Of a stretch of 28,074 bases of DNA, positions 6,977 to 13,814 are shown one piece after another (the first letter of the stretch is position 1; every line of letters begins with the position of its first letter). The position numbers were made by a program, and so were the translations under genes. Source of the stretch: Bacillota bacterium (GTDB lineage: Bacteria > Bacillota_I > Bacilli_A > Erysipelotrichales > Erysipelotrichaceae); assembly GCA_023388535.1 (NCBI GenBank), contig JAEWFZ010000037.1, positions 1 to 28,074 of the forward strand, given 5' to 3'. The notes below the pieces were generated by a model that worked only from the letters and a program-made list of their open reading frames with translations, did no database searches and had not been told where the DNA came from.

Positions 6977-7204
6977 ATGTTTTACTTCTACTTATAAGAT
7001 CTACTACTATATCTCAAAAACTAAGGTAAATAAGAACTCACGGTTAAGTGGGTATTTGAGATATTGATGTCCCAGCATGTGATTTATTAATAGTAACTTT
7101 ATGTTGGGTTTGGCTAGTTTAAACATATATAATGATTTTATATATGTTATTGTTTAGTAATTTGTTAAATGTATCCCCATGGTATCCCCAAAACCATAGA
7201 TGTA
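6977..7204. other. Non-coding AT-rich spacer with two long inverted repeats
   Basis: About 230 bases without a supportable gene. It holds (a) ATATCTCAAA at 7009-7018 pairing perfectly with TTTGAGATAT at 7055-7064, enclosing a smaller hairpin ACTCAC (7036-7041) / GTGGGT (7048-7053, one G-T pair); (b) an 11-bp hairpin, AACATATATAA (7122-7132) with TTATATATGTT (7138-7148) and loop TGATT; and (c) a block at 7166-7190 that recurs downstream of tRNA-Leu. It may be a decayed integration site or encode a small structured RNA. No promoter stands out. Confidence 0.5.
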
Positions 7205-7230
7205 TTTAAAAAGCCACTAAATAGTGGCTT
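7205..7230 (-). terminator. Rho-independent terminator of tRNA-Lys
   Basis: A stem of AAGCCACT (7211-7218) with AGTGGCTT (7223-7230), extendable by one pair, followed on the minus strand by T5. It begins 11 bases after the tRNA CCA end. Its core CCACTAAAYAGTGG is shared with the tRNA-Leu terminator. Confidence 0.88.
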
Positions 7231-7240
7231 GATTACATGT

Positions 7241-7316
7241 TGGTGTCCCGGCACGGGATCGAACCGTGGACCCACAGATTAAGAGTCTGTTGCTCTGCCG
7301 ACTGAGCTACCGGGAC
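7241..7316 (-). tRNA. tRNA-Lys (anticodon CTT), CCA encoded
   Basis: 76 nt on the minus strand: acceptor GTCCCGG/CCGGGAC, discriminator A, encoded CCA, anticodon stem ACAGA/TCTGT with loop CTCTTAA, T arm ending GGTTCGATCC. The anticodon CTT reads AAG. A Lys-CTT isoacceptor in addition to the usual Lys-TTT is optional in small genomes. Confidence 0.97.
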
Positions 7317-7326
7317 ATGCTCAGTT

Positions 7327-7355
7327 ATTATACAACTGAGAAAAAAATCATGCAA
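7327..7355 (-). promoter_or_regulatory. Promoter of tRNA-Lys
   Basis: Minus strand TTGCAT (7355-7350), 17-base spacer, TATAAT (7332-7327). The -10 sits in the loop of an inverted repeat, CTCAGTT (7320-7326) / AACTGAG (7334-7340). Confidence 0.82.
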
Positions 7356-7362
7356 GCTATTT

Positions 7363-8013
7363 TTAACTAGAAACTAGTTTCAAATGCTGATTGAAAATAT
7401 GGGAAGCCCATAACTGATCAATGATAGCAAACGGCGCTGGCTGAATTAAATACGATTCATATTTCTTTAACGCGATATCAAAAACCTTTTCGTCAACATC
7501 GATAGTTCTGAAATCATCAGGTCCATGAATAATTACAAAGTAATATCCATTTTCGCTTTTATTAAGATAAACTTCTAAAATTTCAGGTGCATCGTGTTGG
7601 TTTTGCAAGAAATAAATGGTTTCTTGTTTAACAAGTTCAACCAGGCGATCATCCAAACCGTTCTCAAAGATAATAATCTTTTCAGCGAGTTGATTCGGAA
7701 TTCTAACAATCCGGGTTGTTTTTAAATTCAAGTATTCTTCCATAATAGAATCAAGTTCCAACGATCCATAACGTTCTTGATCTTTCTCAGGTATTAGATA
7801 AATCATAAAGCCAGAAACCGCATCGTGATAAAGTGACGGATACAAAAGCGTTAACGTGTTTGAACAATTGTTGCATGTAAATTTGTAAAGTTGGTTCTTT
7901 AGAATCTTCTCACGTAACTCTGGTGATTCCACCGCCGAGATTCGTTCGTAAATGGTTTGTGATTGAACCTGGCCACATTTCGGGCAGGTAATAGCTTGCT
8001 GAGTATTGGACAT
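7363..8013 (-). CDS. CpXC-domain protein, zinc-ribbon-like
   Basis: A 216-aa protein of unknown function. The N-terminus carries CPKC (10-13) and CNNC (47-50), separated by a segment (YERISAVESPELREKILKNQLYKFTC) typical of the CpXC domain, in which two cysteine pairs probably bind zinc. After LYPSLYHDAVSGFMIYLIP the rest is a poorly conserved, mainly helical region. There is no signal peptide or membrane segment, so it is presumably cytoplasmic. The ATG at 8013 has AAGGAG eight bases upstream. It lies alone between tRNA-Glu and tRNA-Lys. I found no clear dedicated promoter; AT-rich sequence next to the tRNA-Glu terminator may serve. Confidence 0.82.
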   Translation of the reverse strand: MSNTQQAITCPKCGQVQSQTIYERISAVESPELREKILKNQLYKFTCNNCSNTLTLLYPSLYHDAVSGFMIYLIPEKDQERYGSLELDSIMEEYLNLKTTRIVRIPNQLAEKIIIFENGLDDRLVELVKQETIYFLQNQHDAPEILEVYLNKSENGYYFVIIHGPDDFRTIDVDEKVFDIALKKYESYLIQPAPFAIIDQLWASHIFNQHLKLVSS

Positions 8014-8042
8014 AGTTCATCTCCTTGCTTTAATAATATATT

Positions 8043-8063
8043 AAAAAACTTCCCGAAGGAAGT
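8043..8063 (-). terminator. Rho-independent terminator of tRNA-Glu
   Basis: ACTTCC (8048-8053) with GGAAGT (8058-8063) closed by a TTCG tetraloop on the minus strand and followed by six T. It lies 11 bases after the CCA end. Confidence 0.92.
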
Positions 8064-8074
8064 AATTTAAATAA

Positions 8075-8150
8075 TGGTGACCCGTACGGGATTCGAACCC
8101 GTGAATGCATGCGTGAAAGGCATGTGAGTTAACCGTTTCTCCAACGGGCC
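8075..8150 (-). tRNA. tRNA-Glu (anticodon TTC), CCA encoded
   Basis: 76 nt on the minus strand: acceptor GGCCCGT/ACGGGTC with one G-T pair, discriminator A, encoded CCA, anticodon stem CATGC/GCATG with loop CTTTCAC, T arm GGGTTCGAATCCC. The anticodon TTC is Glu. Confidence 0.97.
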
Positions 8151-8164
8151 AATATTGCTATATT

Positions 8165-8193
8165 ATAATAACCTAAACCAAATAGATTTGCAA
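8165..8193 (-). promoter_or_regulatory. Promoter of tRNA-Glu
   Basis: Minus strand TTGCAA (8193-8188), 17-base spacer, TATTAT (8170-8165). An overlapping TATAAT three bases further downstream is an alternative -10. This is the same layout as the tRNA-Asn and tRNA-Lys promoters. Confidence 0.75.
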
Positions 8194-8236
8194 GAGCAAG
8201 TTTACTTGCCCGTTTCAACCCATCAACAAAATAAAA

Positions 8237-8860
8237 CTACTGCAGATATGAGGTAATTTGATTAAGGATGCGTTTTAACAAAGAAGTTGATTTATGAATA
8301 TACTGATCGTTGTCCCAAGAACGATTTTCAAAAAAGTCTTTGATTTCATCCTCGGTAATAGTCTTCTTTACATGTGGATAGGAAGTTAATGATTTATGTA
8401 ACATCTTTATATTACTGATTCTCTGTTGACGAGGGAGAACTTTGACCTCTTTTAAGATACTAACGACAAAGCTTAAACAGGTATGATTATTACTTTCTAG
8501 ATTATAACTCATTGGTAAATAGGTTCTAATTGTTTCTATAAAATTGTAGCGATGTTGATCTTTATTCTTAATAAATTCATTTAATAGTTCTTCCAAATGT
8601 TGATACTTTTCTTGACTTAAAGGAATTAAAAAAACAATAACGTCGACATCTTTATTAGGTAGTAAATATCTCAACCAAGACTCTTCAACAAAACCACCAA
8701 TAAAAGCTCGATTTTGATGATAACGAGCAAACGAGTACATAGGAGATAATTCATTATTCAAGGCAAGTGAAACATGATTATATTCGTACTGCGTAATCGT
8801 GCGAATAAATCTTCCCATCTTAGTATTGGTCTTACTAATAATAATGTACATATTTTTCAT
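8237..8860 (-). CDS. Permuted papain-fold (NlpC/P60-like) protein of unknown substrate
   Basis: A 207-aa protein. The sequence has the circularly permuted NlpC/P60 or YiiX-like arrangement: a His first (NHVSLAL, His29), acidic residues in GGFVEESW (59-60), and the presumed nucleophile later (NHTCLSFVV, Cys128). Such enzymes are thiol hydrolases or acyltransferases acting on peptides or lipids. There is no signal peptide, so it probably works inside the cell or at the membrane face. The ATG shares a base with the stop of the CPBP gene (TAATG), and only a weak AGG precedes it, so it is likely translated by coupling. A short GC-rich hairpin follows the stop (8196-8209) but lacks a good T run. 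Confidence 0.6.
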   Translation of the reverse strand: MKNMYIIISKTNTKMGRFIRTITQYEYNHVSLALNNELSPMYSFARYHQNRAFIGGFVEESWLRYLLPNKDVDVIVFLIPLSQEKYQHLEELLNEFIKNKDQHRYNFIETIRTYLPMSYNLESNNHTCLSFVVSILKEVKVLPRQQRISNIKMLHKSLTSYPHVKKTITEDEIKDFFENRSWDNDQYIHKSTSLLKRILNQITSYLQ

Positions 8861-9561
8861 TAAATTAAACCTAACATCCTAAAGCCGATTGTATTTATCG
8901 CTAAATTAGCAAAAGAATGGATTAACCAAGGTGATAAGAAACTCTTCGTTTTCTCTAATAAATAATTAAAGAAAACACCAACAACAAACAATCCACAAAT
9001 TAAAAGAACCAGTAAAATCGGTGAAAACCAAGAATCCATAATTGAGACATGATACAGAGAAAACAAAATAGACGAAAAATAATATCCTAGCTTTCGTTGA
9101 TTAAATTTTATACTTTTAGCAAATATAAAGCCTCTAAAGAACATTTCTTCAAGAAATGAGTTGATTAAACTGATGTAAATCGAAACGAATAAAAAGTTCT
9201 GTGGTGTAATTTTTTCTTTAGTTAATAGATTTTGTTTAATCTGATTTAAATCGATAAAGTCTTTTATCAAGAAAAAACCAACAAGAATTAACAGGTAAAC
9301 CAGCACGGCTAAACCTAAAACTCTGATTACTTCTTTCTTTTTTATATTCTTAAATCTAAATAACTCAAATCGATCCTTTGCTGTAACTGAATACAAGAAA
9401 ATGGTTCCACTAAAAATAATGATTCTTAAAAGCGATTTAACAAAAAAACTAGGCATCATAAACTTTTCAATCACAAACATTAATAGACAGGCTAGACTAC
9501 TTAAAAGTATCAGTTGTAAAATAGTTTTGTTATGCTTGTTGAATAATCTTCCTCTTGTCAT
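8860..9561 (-). CDS. CPBP-family intramembrane protease-like protein
   Basis: A 233-aa membrane protein with about six to seven hydrophobic stretches. The CPBP (CAAX protease / bacteriocin-processing, PF02517) signature is present: EEMFFRG at 138-144 with catalytic Glu138-Glu139 and Arg143, then LYHVS (His171) and HSFANLA (His215, Asn219). Family members cleave prenylated or membrane peptides, or act as immunity or accessory proteins; the target here is unknown. No Shine-Dalgarno precedes the ATG at 9561, and a -10 box lies just eight bases before it, so the mRNA may be leaderless. It is coupled to the papain-fold gene downstream; the two may act in one pathway. Confidence 0.85.
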   Translation of the reverse strand: MTRGRLFNKHNKTILQLILLSSLACLLMFVIEKFMMPSFFVKSLLRIIIFSGTIFLYSVTAKDRFELFRFKNIKKKEVIRVLGLAVLVYLLILVGFFLIKDFIDLNQIKQNLLTKEKITPQNFLFVSIYISLINSFLEEMFFRGFIFAKSIKFNQRKLGYYFSSILFSLYHVSIMDSWFSPILLVLLICGLFVVGVFFNYLLEKTKSFLSPWLIHSFANLAINTIGFRMLGLI

Positions 9562-9568
9562 TAGTAAT

Positions 9569-9596
9569 AGTATACTTCAATTTGTTATAATGTCAC
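9569..9596 (-). promoter_or_regulatory. Promoter of the CPBP gene
   Basis: Minus strand GTGACA (9596-9591), 16-base spacer, TATACT (9574-9569). The predicted start point falls at or within a base of the ATG at 9561. The -35 overlaps the divergent -10. Confidence 0.65.
9584..9591 (+). promoter_or_regulatory. Promoter of the Cof-type HAD gene (extended -10)
   Basis: TGTTATAAT on the plus strand, with its last base seven bases before the ATG at 9598. There is no Shine-Dalgarno between them, so the transcript probably begins at the start codon. Confidence 0.65.
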
Positions 9597-9597
9597 C

Positions 9598-10353
9598 ATG
9601 AAACTATTAGTAACCGATTATGACGGAACCCTTTATCAATACTTCAAAATAAGACCAGAAGATCTAGAGGCGATTAAAAGATTCCGGAAACAAGGCAATT
9701 TATTTGGCATCGCCAGCGGCAGGCATTTAGAGTCTTTACGTAAAGAAATTAATTTACATAATATCGAAGTTGATTTCTTAATTGGTAATAATGGAGCCAT
9801 TATTACTGATCATCAGAATCGATTAATTTACTTGAATCAACTACCTACCGATTTATCCATTGAATTACTTACCTACATGCGTAAGAATTTTTTTGATGAT
9901 TTTTACTTCGTGGGGATAAATAATGGCTATGATTTTGCTAAGGATATTTATCAAAGCGGGGCTAGTTATCAAGATGGCTATGTTGGAGTATTGGACGATA
10001 TTCTATCGACGAAACAAATAACCGCGTTATTCGGGGAATTGAAAGACCCAAGTCAAGCCGAAAGGGTAATAAAAAAGATTCACAAGGATTATGGTCATCT
10101 TGTCGAATCGGTTTCCAATGCTGAATTTATCGATATAGCGAATCATGGAAATAACAAAGCCAATGCGGTCAAGATTGTTGCCCAATATTATCAAATCGAT
10201 AGAGAGGATATACTTGTTGTTGGCGATGGCTTTAATGACATCCTAATGATTAAAACATTTAATGGTTATGTGATCAAGCCGGGATATCAGGAAGTAGTTA
10301 ATAAGTTTGATACCAGCCAACAGATAGAGTTTATCTCCGATATACTTAAATAA
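9598..10353 (+). CDS. Cof-type HAD-IIB phosphatase
   Basis: A 251-aa cytoplasmic phosphatase. HAD motifs: DYDGTLY (Asp7, Asp9), SGRHLESL (40-42), Lys187 (GNNKANAVKI) and GDGFNDILMI (209-214). The large C2B-type cap between motifs II and III places it with Cof/YidA-type enzymes, which dephosphorylate sugar phosphates, FMN or PLP with loose specificity. The start is unusual: no Shine-Dalgarno, and a TATAAT seven bases before the ATG, implying a leaderless message. It is divergent from the CPBP gene across only 36 bases and convergent with the DegV gene, sharing a terminator. Confidence 0.93.
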   Translation: MKLLVTDYDGTLYQYFKIRPEDLEAIKRFRKQGNLFGIASGRHLESLRKEINLHNIEVDFLIGNNGAIITDHQNRLIYLNQLPTDLSIELLTYMRKNFFDDFYFVGINNGYDFAKDIYQSGASYQDGYVGVLDDILSTKQITALFGELKDPSQAERVIKKIHKDYGHLVESVSNAEFIDIANHGNNKANAVKIVAQYYQIDREDILVVGDGFNDILMIKTFNGYVIKPGYQEVVNKFDTSQQIEFISDILK

Positions 10354-10382
10354 AAGCCCCGTTTTCTAAAAACAGGGCTTTT
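10352..10382. terminator. Bidirectional terminator between the Cof HAD and DegV genes
   Basis: AAAAGCCC (10352-10359) with GGGCTTTT (10375-10382), extended inward by GTTTT/AAAAC. The A/T flanks make it work on both strands. It overlaps the HAD stop and lies 7 bases from the DegV stop. Confidence 0.92.
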
Positions 10383-10388
10383 GATTTA

Positions 10389-11264
10389 TTAGCTTCGATT
10401 CTTGCCAAAGAAGAGAATTCCAATCGTACCAGGTCCGACATGAGAACCAATAACGGTTCCAATGTTAAATATTTTTACCTCTTTGAATACATTTTCATTT
10501 TCAAAGGCTTGTTTGATATTGTTGGCATCTTCTAGGGCATCCGCATGTCCAATAAAACAGGTATATTTTTCCGGTTCATAAGGATCGACTAAAGTTTCTT
10601 GGACGATTTTTTTATGCGCGGATTTTCTACCGCGGGATTTACCAATCGGGATGATAGTTCCTTCTTGGTTTAAGGTTAATAATGGTTTGATTGAGAGTAA
10701 TGATCCAATCGCTGCGTTGGTTGCAGAAATTCTACCGCCTCGTTTGAGATGATTGAGGTCATCGACAGTGAAAAAAGCATTCACGTACTTTTTATGGTCT
10801 TCTAACCATTGAGCGACTTCTTCCAAACTTTTATTGGCTTGTTGTTGATGGTAGGCTTCAATCGCAAGGATGCCTATACCCATAGAAGCGCTGTTGGAGT
10901 CAACACTAACAATGGTAATGTCGGGGAATTTTTCCTTAACATCAGCAGCAGCAACCAAGGCTGAGTTGAATGTACCCGATAAAGTGGCCGAAAGTCCAAT
11001 ATGTAAGATGTCATAACCTGCCTCGGCTACCTCGGTAAATTTTTCAAGGAATTGGCCGATAGTAACTTGAGACGTCTTGGATTGTTTTCCTTCTTTTAAG
11101 CGTTGATAGAACTCTTCAAGACTCATTTGACTATGCTCCATGTCTTCTAGATAGGTTTGATTATCGATTTCATAGCCCATGGGGATGATTTCAAAACCCA
11201 TTGTTTGGTAGAGATCGTAGGGCATATCAGCGGCTTGTTCTAATACTATTTTAAATTTTTTCAT
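10389..11264 (-). CDS. DegV-family fatty-acid-binding protein (FakB-like)
   Basis: 291 aa, full length. FakB proteins present bound fatty acids to the kinase FakA for incorporation of exogenous fatty acids into lipids. Conserved features: KTSQVTIGQF (63-72), LSATLSGTFNSA (91-102), VDSNSASMGIG (121-131), LKRGGRISATNAAIGSLLSIKPLL (173-196, the most conserved block) and GRKSA (212-216). The usual N-terminal TDSTADLP reads LEQAADMP here, so the early Asp-Ser pair is replaced by Glu-Gln. The ATG has AAAGAGGT five bases upstream. No FakA is in the window. It is monocistronic, with its own extended -10 promoter and a shared terminator. Confidence 0.92.
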   Translation of the reverse strand: MKKFKIVLEQAADMPYDLYQTMGFEIIPMGYEIDNQTYLEDMEHSQMSLEEFYQRLKEGKQSKTSQVTIGQFLEKFTEVAEAGYDILHIGLSATLSGTFNSALVAAADVKEKFPDITIVSVDSNSASMGIGILAIEAYHQQQANKSLEEVAQWLEDHKKYVNAFFTVDDLNHLKRGGRISATNAAIGSLLSIKPLLTLNQEGTIIPIGKSRGRKSAHKKIVQETLVDPYEPEKYTCFIGHADALEDANNIKQAFENENVFKEVKIFNIGTVIGSHVGPGTIGILFFGKNRS

Positions 11265-11298
11265 AATTTACCTCTTTCGTATCCATGATACGTCTTGA

Positions 11299-11307
11299 AT
11301 TATATCA
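11299..11307 (-). promoter_or_regulatory. DegV gene promoter (extended -10)
   Basis: TGATATAAT on the minus strand, about 35 bases upstream of the ATG at 11264; no strong -35. Confidence 0.6.
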
Positions 11308-11442
11308 TACACAGTGTTGGATAACGTAAAAAGATGCATTTTAAAAATAAATCTAGAAAAGCCATAAATTAAGCATACCGTGCTTTAAAAGCAAATCTCA
11401 GACAATGGGAAGATTCAATGGTACTATAAAAATGGAGGAAGT

Positions 11443-12519
11443 ATGAAATCGATTCATAAAGAGATTATAAAAGTCTTCTTAAAACTTGGCGTATTTGCTT
11501 TTGGTGGTCCCGCTGCACATATTGCCATGATGGAAGAGGAAGTCGTTGAAAAAAGAGCTTGGTTAATCAAAGAAAAATTTATGGATATTATGGGTTTAAC
11601 TAATTTAATTCCTGGCCCTAATTCAACCGAAATGGCGATTTTTATTGGTTATCAAGTTGGAGGTAAATTAGGCCTTTTATTAGCTGGTTTCTTTTTTATT
11701 ATTCCCGCGGTTCTAATTAGTATTGGATTTGCGATTGCCTATTATCGTTATCAGTCCTTACCTGTAGTCACTTCCTTCATGGTAGGAATAAAACCGGTAA
11801 TAATAGCAGTCATTGCTCAGGCTTTGCTTCGCTTACTGCCTTCAGTATTGAAAGAAGTGGAAAGTTATATACTCTTTATTATTGCTCTATTGTTATCGCT
11901 TTATGGTATTACCGAAATTACTGTTCTTTTAAGTTCTGTTTTGATTTATTTATTGATTCGTCAATTTAGAACCTCGAATTTTAGAATCCGAGTCGTAGAA
12001 CCAATTTCTATTTTTATGATATTTTTGATTTTCCTCAAGATAGGTGCGGTCTTGTATGGTAGTGGATATGTTTTACTATCGTTTTTAGAAACTGAATTTG
12101 TATCCAATCGTGCTATTCTAACGACCCAACAATTAATTGATGCGGTTGCCATTGGACAAATGAAACCAGGTCCGGTTTTTACTACCGCGACTTTTCTTGG
12201 TTATCAAATGCGACAGTTACCAGGTGCGATTGCCGCTACGTTGGGTATCTTTACACCATCCTTTATGCTGGTACTAATTCTTTATCCGTTTTTAGAAAAA
12301 ATGCGCGCTTCTCAATTTTTTAATAAAGTACTTCAAGGTTTATCCATTGCTTCATTAGCTTTGATGGCTACGGTCCTTTGGACACTTGCTAAATCTTCGA
12401 TTGTTTCGATTCCGACAGGCTTGATTTTTACAGCAAGTTTAATTGCAATTCGTTACTTTAAGCTTAATTCAGCCTGGTTGATTTTAGCCGGTGGTATTCT
12501 TGGTTTACTATTGTTTTAA
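11443..12519 (+). CDS. chrA: Chromate transporter, CHR family, two-domain
   Basis: A 358-aa polytopic membrane protein, the fused two-domain form of CHR transporters. Each half carries the family signature: FAFGGPAAHIAMMEEE with LIPGPNSTEMAIFIGY (about 18-70) in the first, and IGAVLYGSGYVLLSFL with IGQMKPGPVFTTATFLGYQ (about 200-255) in the second. Characterised members export chromate, but many homologues in organisms never exposed to chromate probably move other oxyanions, so the substrate is uncertain. The ATG has GGAGG six bases upstream. A likely -10 (TGGTACTATAAA) lies at 11417-11430. The acidic protein gene follows after 38 bases with no terminator and may be co-transcribed. Confidence 0.9.
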   Translation: MKSIHKEIIKVFLKLGVFAFGGPAAHIAMMEEEVVEKRAWLIKEKFMDIMGLTNLIPGPNSTEMAIFIGYQVGGKLGLLLAGFFFIIPAVLISIGFAIAYYRYQSLPVVTSFMVGIKPVIIAVIAQALLRLLPSVLKEVESYILFIIALLLSLYGITEITVLLSSVLIYLLIRQFRTSNFRIRVVEPISIFMIFLIFLKIGAVLYGSGYVLLSFLETEFVSNRAILTTQQLIDAVAIGQMKPGPVFTTATFLGYQMRQLPGAIAATLGIFTPSFMLVLILYPFLEKMRASQFFNKVLQGLSIASLALMATVLWTLAKSSIVSIPTGLIFTASLIAIRYFKLNSAWLILAGGILGLLLF

Positions 12520-12557
12520 GATTTTGGATTTGTTATTGTTTATTTGAGGTGAAGGCC

Positions 12558-13283
12558 ATGCCAAAAAAAGTAGAACTAAGTGTAGAAGGGATTAAATCAC
12601 ATCCCAAATTAACTGATTTTCATCTGTTCAATGTAAATGCTTTTGAATTGAGTTTTGAAGATGCCGTAAAACATCATTTCGATTCGGACGATCTTGATGA
12701 ATTTTTGCGCTTTTGTAAAATTAGCGATATCCAGACTCTTTTCTACTTTTTCGGACACTACAATATTGAAGATTATTATATTCTTGAGGAAGAGATTTCA
12801 GAGTTATATGGTGAAGAGGTATTATCTTTATTAGAAACGGACATCGAAAAACATAACTCGAAGATTGATAAAATTGATTTTGATAAACCGAATAGTTGTT
12901 ATTTGTATTGTATTTATCAGGGTCATATTGTCTATGTAATGATTATCGATCACTGGTTAGGAAAGAAGAAAATCGAACCGTCATATCTAAAAATTCATTC
13001 CATGATGATGTCTCAAATGGACGAAATATCGGAGTTCATTTCTACAAGAGAAGAGAATGTCATTGAAGCGTTAGATAACTTAAGGGAAGATATTTTGTTA
13101 GATCCTCACTTTAGATATCAGACTAGCAAGAAAAAACGCTATGATTATTTTTTAGATTATCTAGAAAATGAAGCGGATGATATTATTGAAGAAGTCTTCT
13201 TTAGTCCAGACGGGGAGCCTTATGAGCATGATATCCGTGATTTTATTGAAATGCTTTGGCGTGACAAAAAGACCCAGCAATAA
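12558..13283 (+). CDS. Unrecognised acidic protein
   Basis: I do not recognise this 241-aa protein. It has no signal peptide or convincing membrane segment. It is rich in Asp and Glu, with acidic stretches such as HFDSDDLDEFLRF (43-55) and YILEEEISELYGEE (about 74-87). The middle (SCYLYCIYQGHIVYVMIIDHWLG) is hydrophobic and beta-like; the C-terminal third is helical with basic and acidic runs. I chose the ATG at 12558, which has GAGGTGA five bases upstream, over the in-frame GTG at 12549 that lies inside that site. It follows chrA by 38 bases, so it may be in the same transcript. A terminator lies 70 bases downstream. Confidence 0.75.
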   Translation: MPKKVELSVEGIKSHPKLTDFHLFNVNAFELSFEDAVKHHFDSDDLDEFLRFCKISDIQTLFYFFGHYNIEDYYILEEEISELYGEEVLSLLETDIEKHNSKIDKIDFDKPNSCYLYCIYQGHIVYVMIIDHWLGKKKIEPSYLKIHSMMMSQMDEISEFISTREENVIEALDNLREDILLDPHFRYQTSKKKRYDYFLDYLENEADDIIEEVFFSPDGEPYEHDIRDFIEMLWRDKKTQQ

Positions 13284-13352
13284 GTTTCAAAAAAGAATGG
13301 TTTAAATCTCTTAATAAGCGGAAATTTAGAAAAGAAAGAGTTATCTCATAAC

Positions 13353-13380
13353 AAGCAAGGTAAAGATGCCTTGCTTTTTA
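13353..13380 (+). terminator. Rho-independent terminator downstream of the acidic protein gene
   Basis: AAGCAAGG (13353-13360) pairs with CCTTGCTT (13369-13376), loop TAAAGATG, followed by T-rich sequence. It is 70 bases after the stop at 13283 and would close the chrA-acidic protein transcript. Confidence 0.85.
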
Positions 13381-13523
13381 GTTAGTTTTTATTTTGTAAA
13401 AATACCAGCAATGGTGTGCAAACATGATGATTAAGACAGGAGATTTTGAAGAGATACTGAAAGAAAGCGAATCATAAAGGCTTGATTTTATACATAAATG
13501 TTATCAAAATGGTATCACGGTAA

Positions 13524-13547
13524 ATAAAAACCCACTAAACAGTGGGT
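13524..13547 (-). terminator. Rho-independent terminator of tRNA-Leu
   Basis: ACCCACT (13530-13536) with AGTGGGT (13541-13547), loop AAAC, followed on the minus strand by T5. The same CCACTAAAYAGTGG core is used after tRNA-Lys. Confidence 0.88.
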
Positions 13548-13558
13548 AATTTGTTATA

Positions 13559-13643
13559 TGGTGCGGGTGAAGGGACTCGAACCCCCATGGGTCACCCCGC
13601 TAGATCCTAAGTCTAGTGCGTCTGCCAGTTTCGCCACACCCGC
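13559..13643 (-). tRNA. tRNA-Leu (anticodon TAG), CCA encoded
   Basis: 85 nt on the minus strand with a long variable arm, as expected for Leu: acceptor GCGGGTG/CACCCGC, discriminator A, encoded CCA, anticodon stem CTAGA/TCTAG with loop CTTAGGA, T arm GGGTTCGAGTCCC. The anticodon TAG reads CUN codons. Confidence 0.97.
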
Positions 13644-13659
13644 ATTTCTGTGCTTATTG

Positions 13660-13690
13660 ATTATAACACAAATACAAAGCAGTTTGTCAA
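13660..13690 (-). promoter_or_regulatory. Promoter of tRNA-Leu
   Basis: Minus strand consensus TTGACA (13690-13685), a long 19-base spacer and TGTTATAAT (extended -10, hexamer 13665-13660). The extended -10 may compensate for the spacing. Confidence 0.72.
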
Positions 13691-13781
13691 CAGAAATTGA
13701 AGTTATCAAAATTCTATTTGAGAATATTAAAATTTCAAGAATATGAACAAAGTCAAGATAGAAAAAACGAAGCAACTACGT

Positions 13782-13787
13782 TATAAT
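13782..13787 (+). promoter_or_regulatory. Probable gcv operon promoter (-10 only)
   Basis: TATAAT, 27 bases before the gcvT ATG at 13815, with no recognisable -35 and no extended -10. A weak core of this kind would suit an operon needing an activator. I see no glycine riboswitch in the 170 bases between tRNA-Leu and gcvT. Confidence 0.5.
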
Positions 13788-13814
13788 TTATGTAACAGTA
13801 ACAGGAGGACTATA

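Noticed and set aside
8196..8209. Hairpin GCAAG/CTTGC downstream of the papain-fold gene as terminator
   Set aside because: A short stem without a following T run on the minus strand; it may only be part of the tRNA-Glu upstream region.
13424..13477. 17-codon open frame starting at two ATGs between the terminator and tRNA-Leu
   Set aside because: No ribosome binding site, very short and no recognisable similarity; may be a remnant but not supportable as a gene.
13644..13814. Glycine riboswitch upstream of gcvT
   Set aside because: The gap is short and mostly occupied by the tRNA-Leu promoter; I found no tandem glycine aptamer features, and the predicted leader after TATAAT is about 20 bases.
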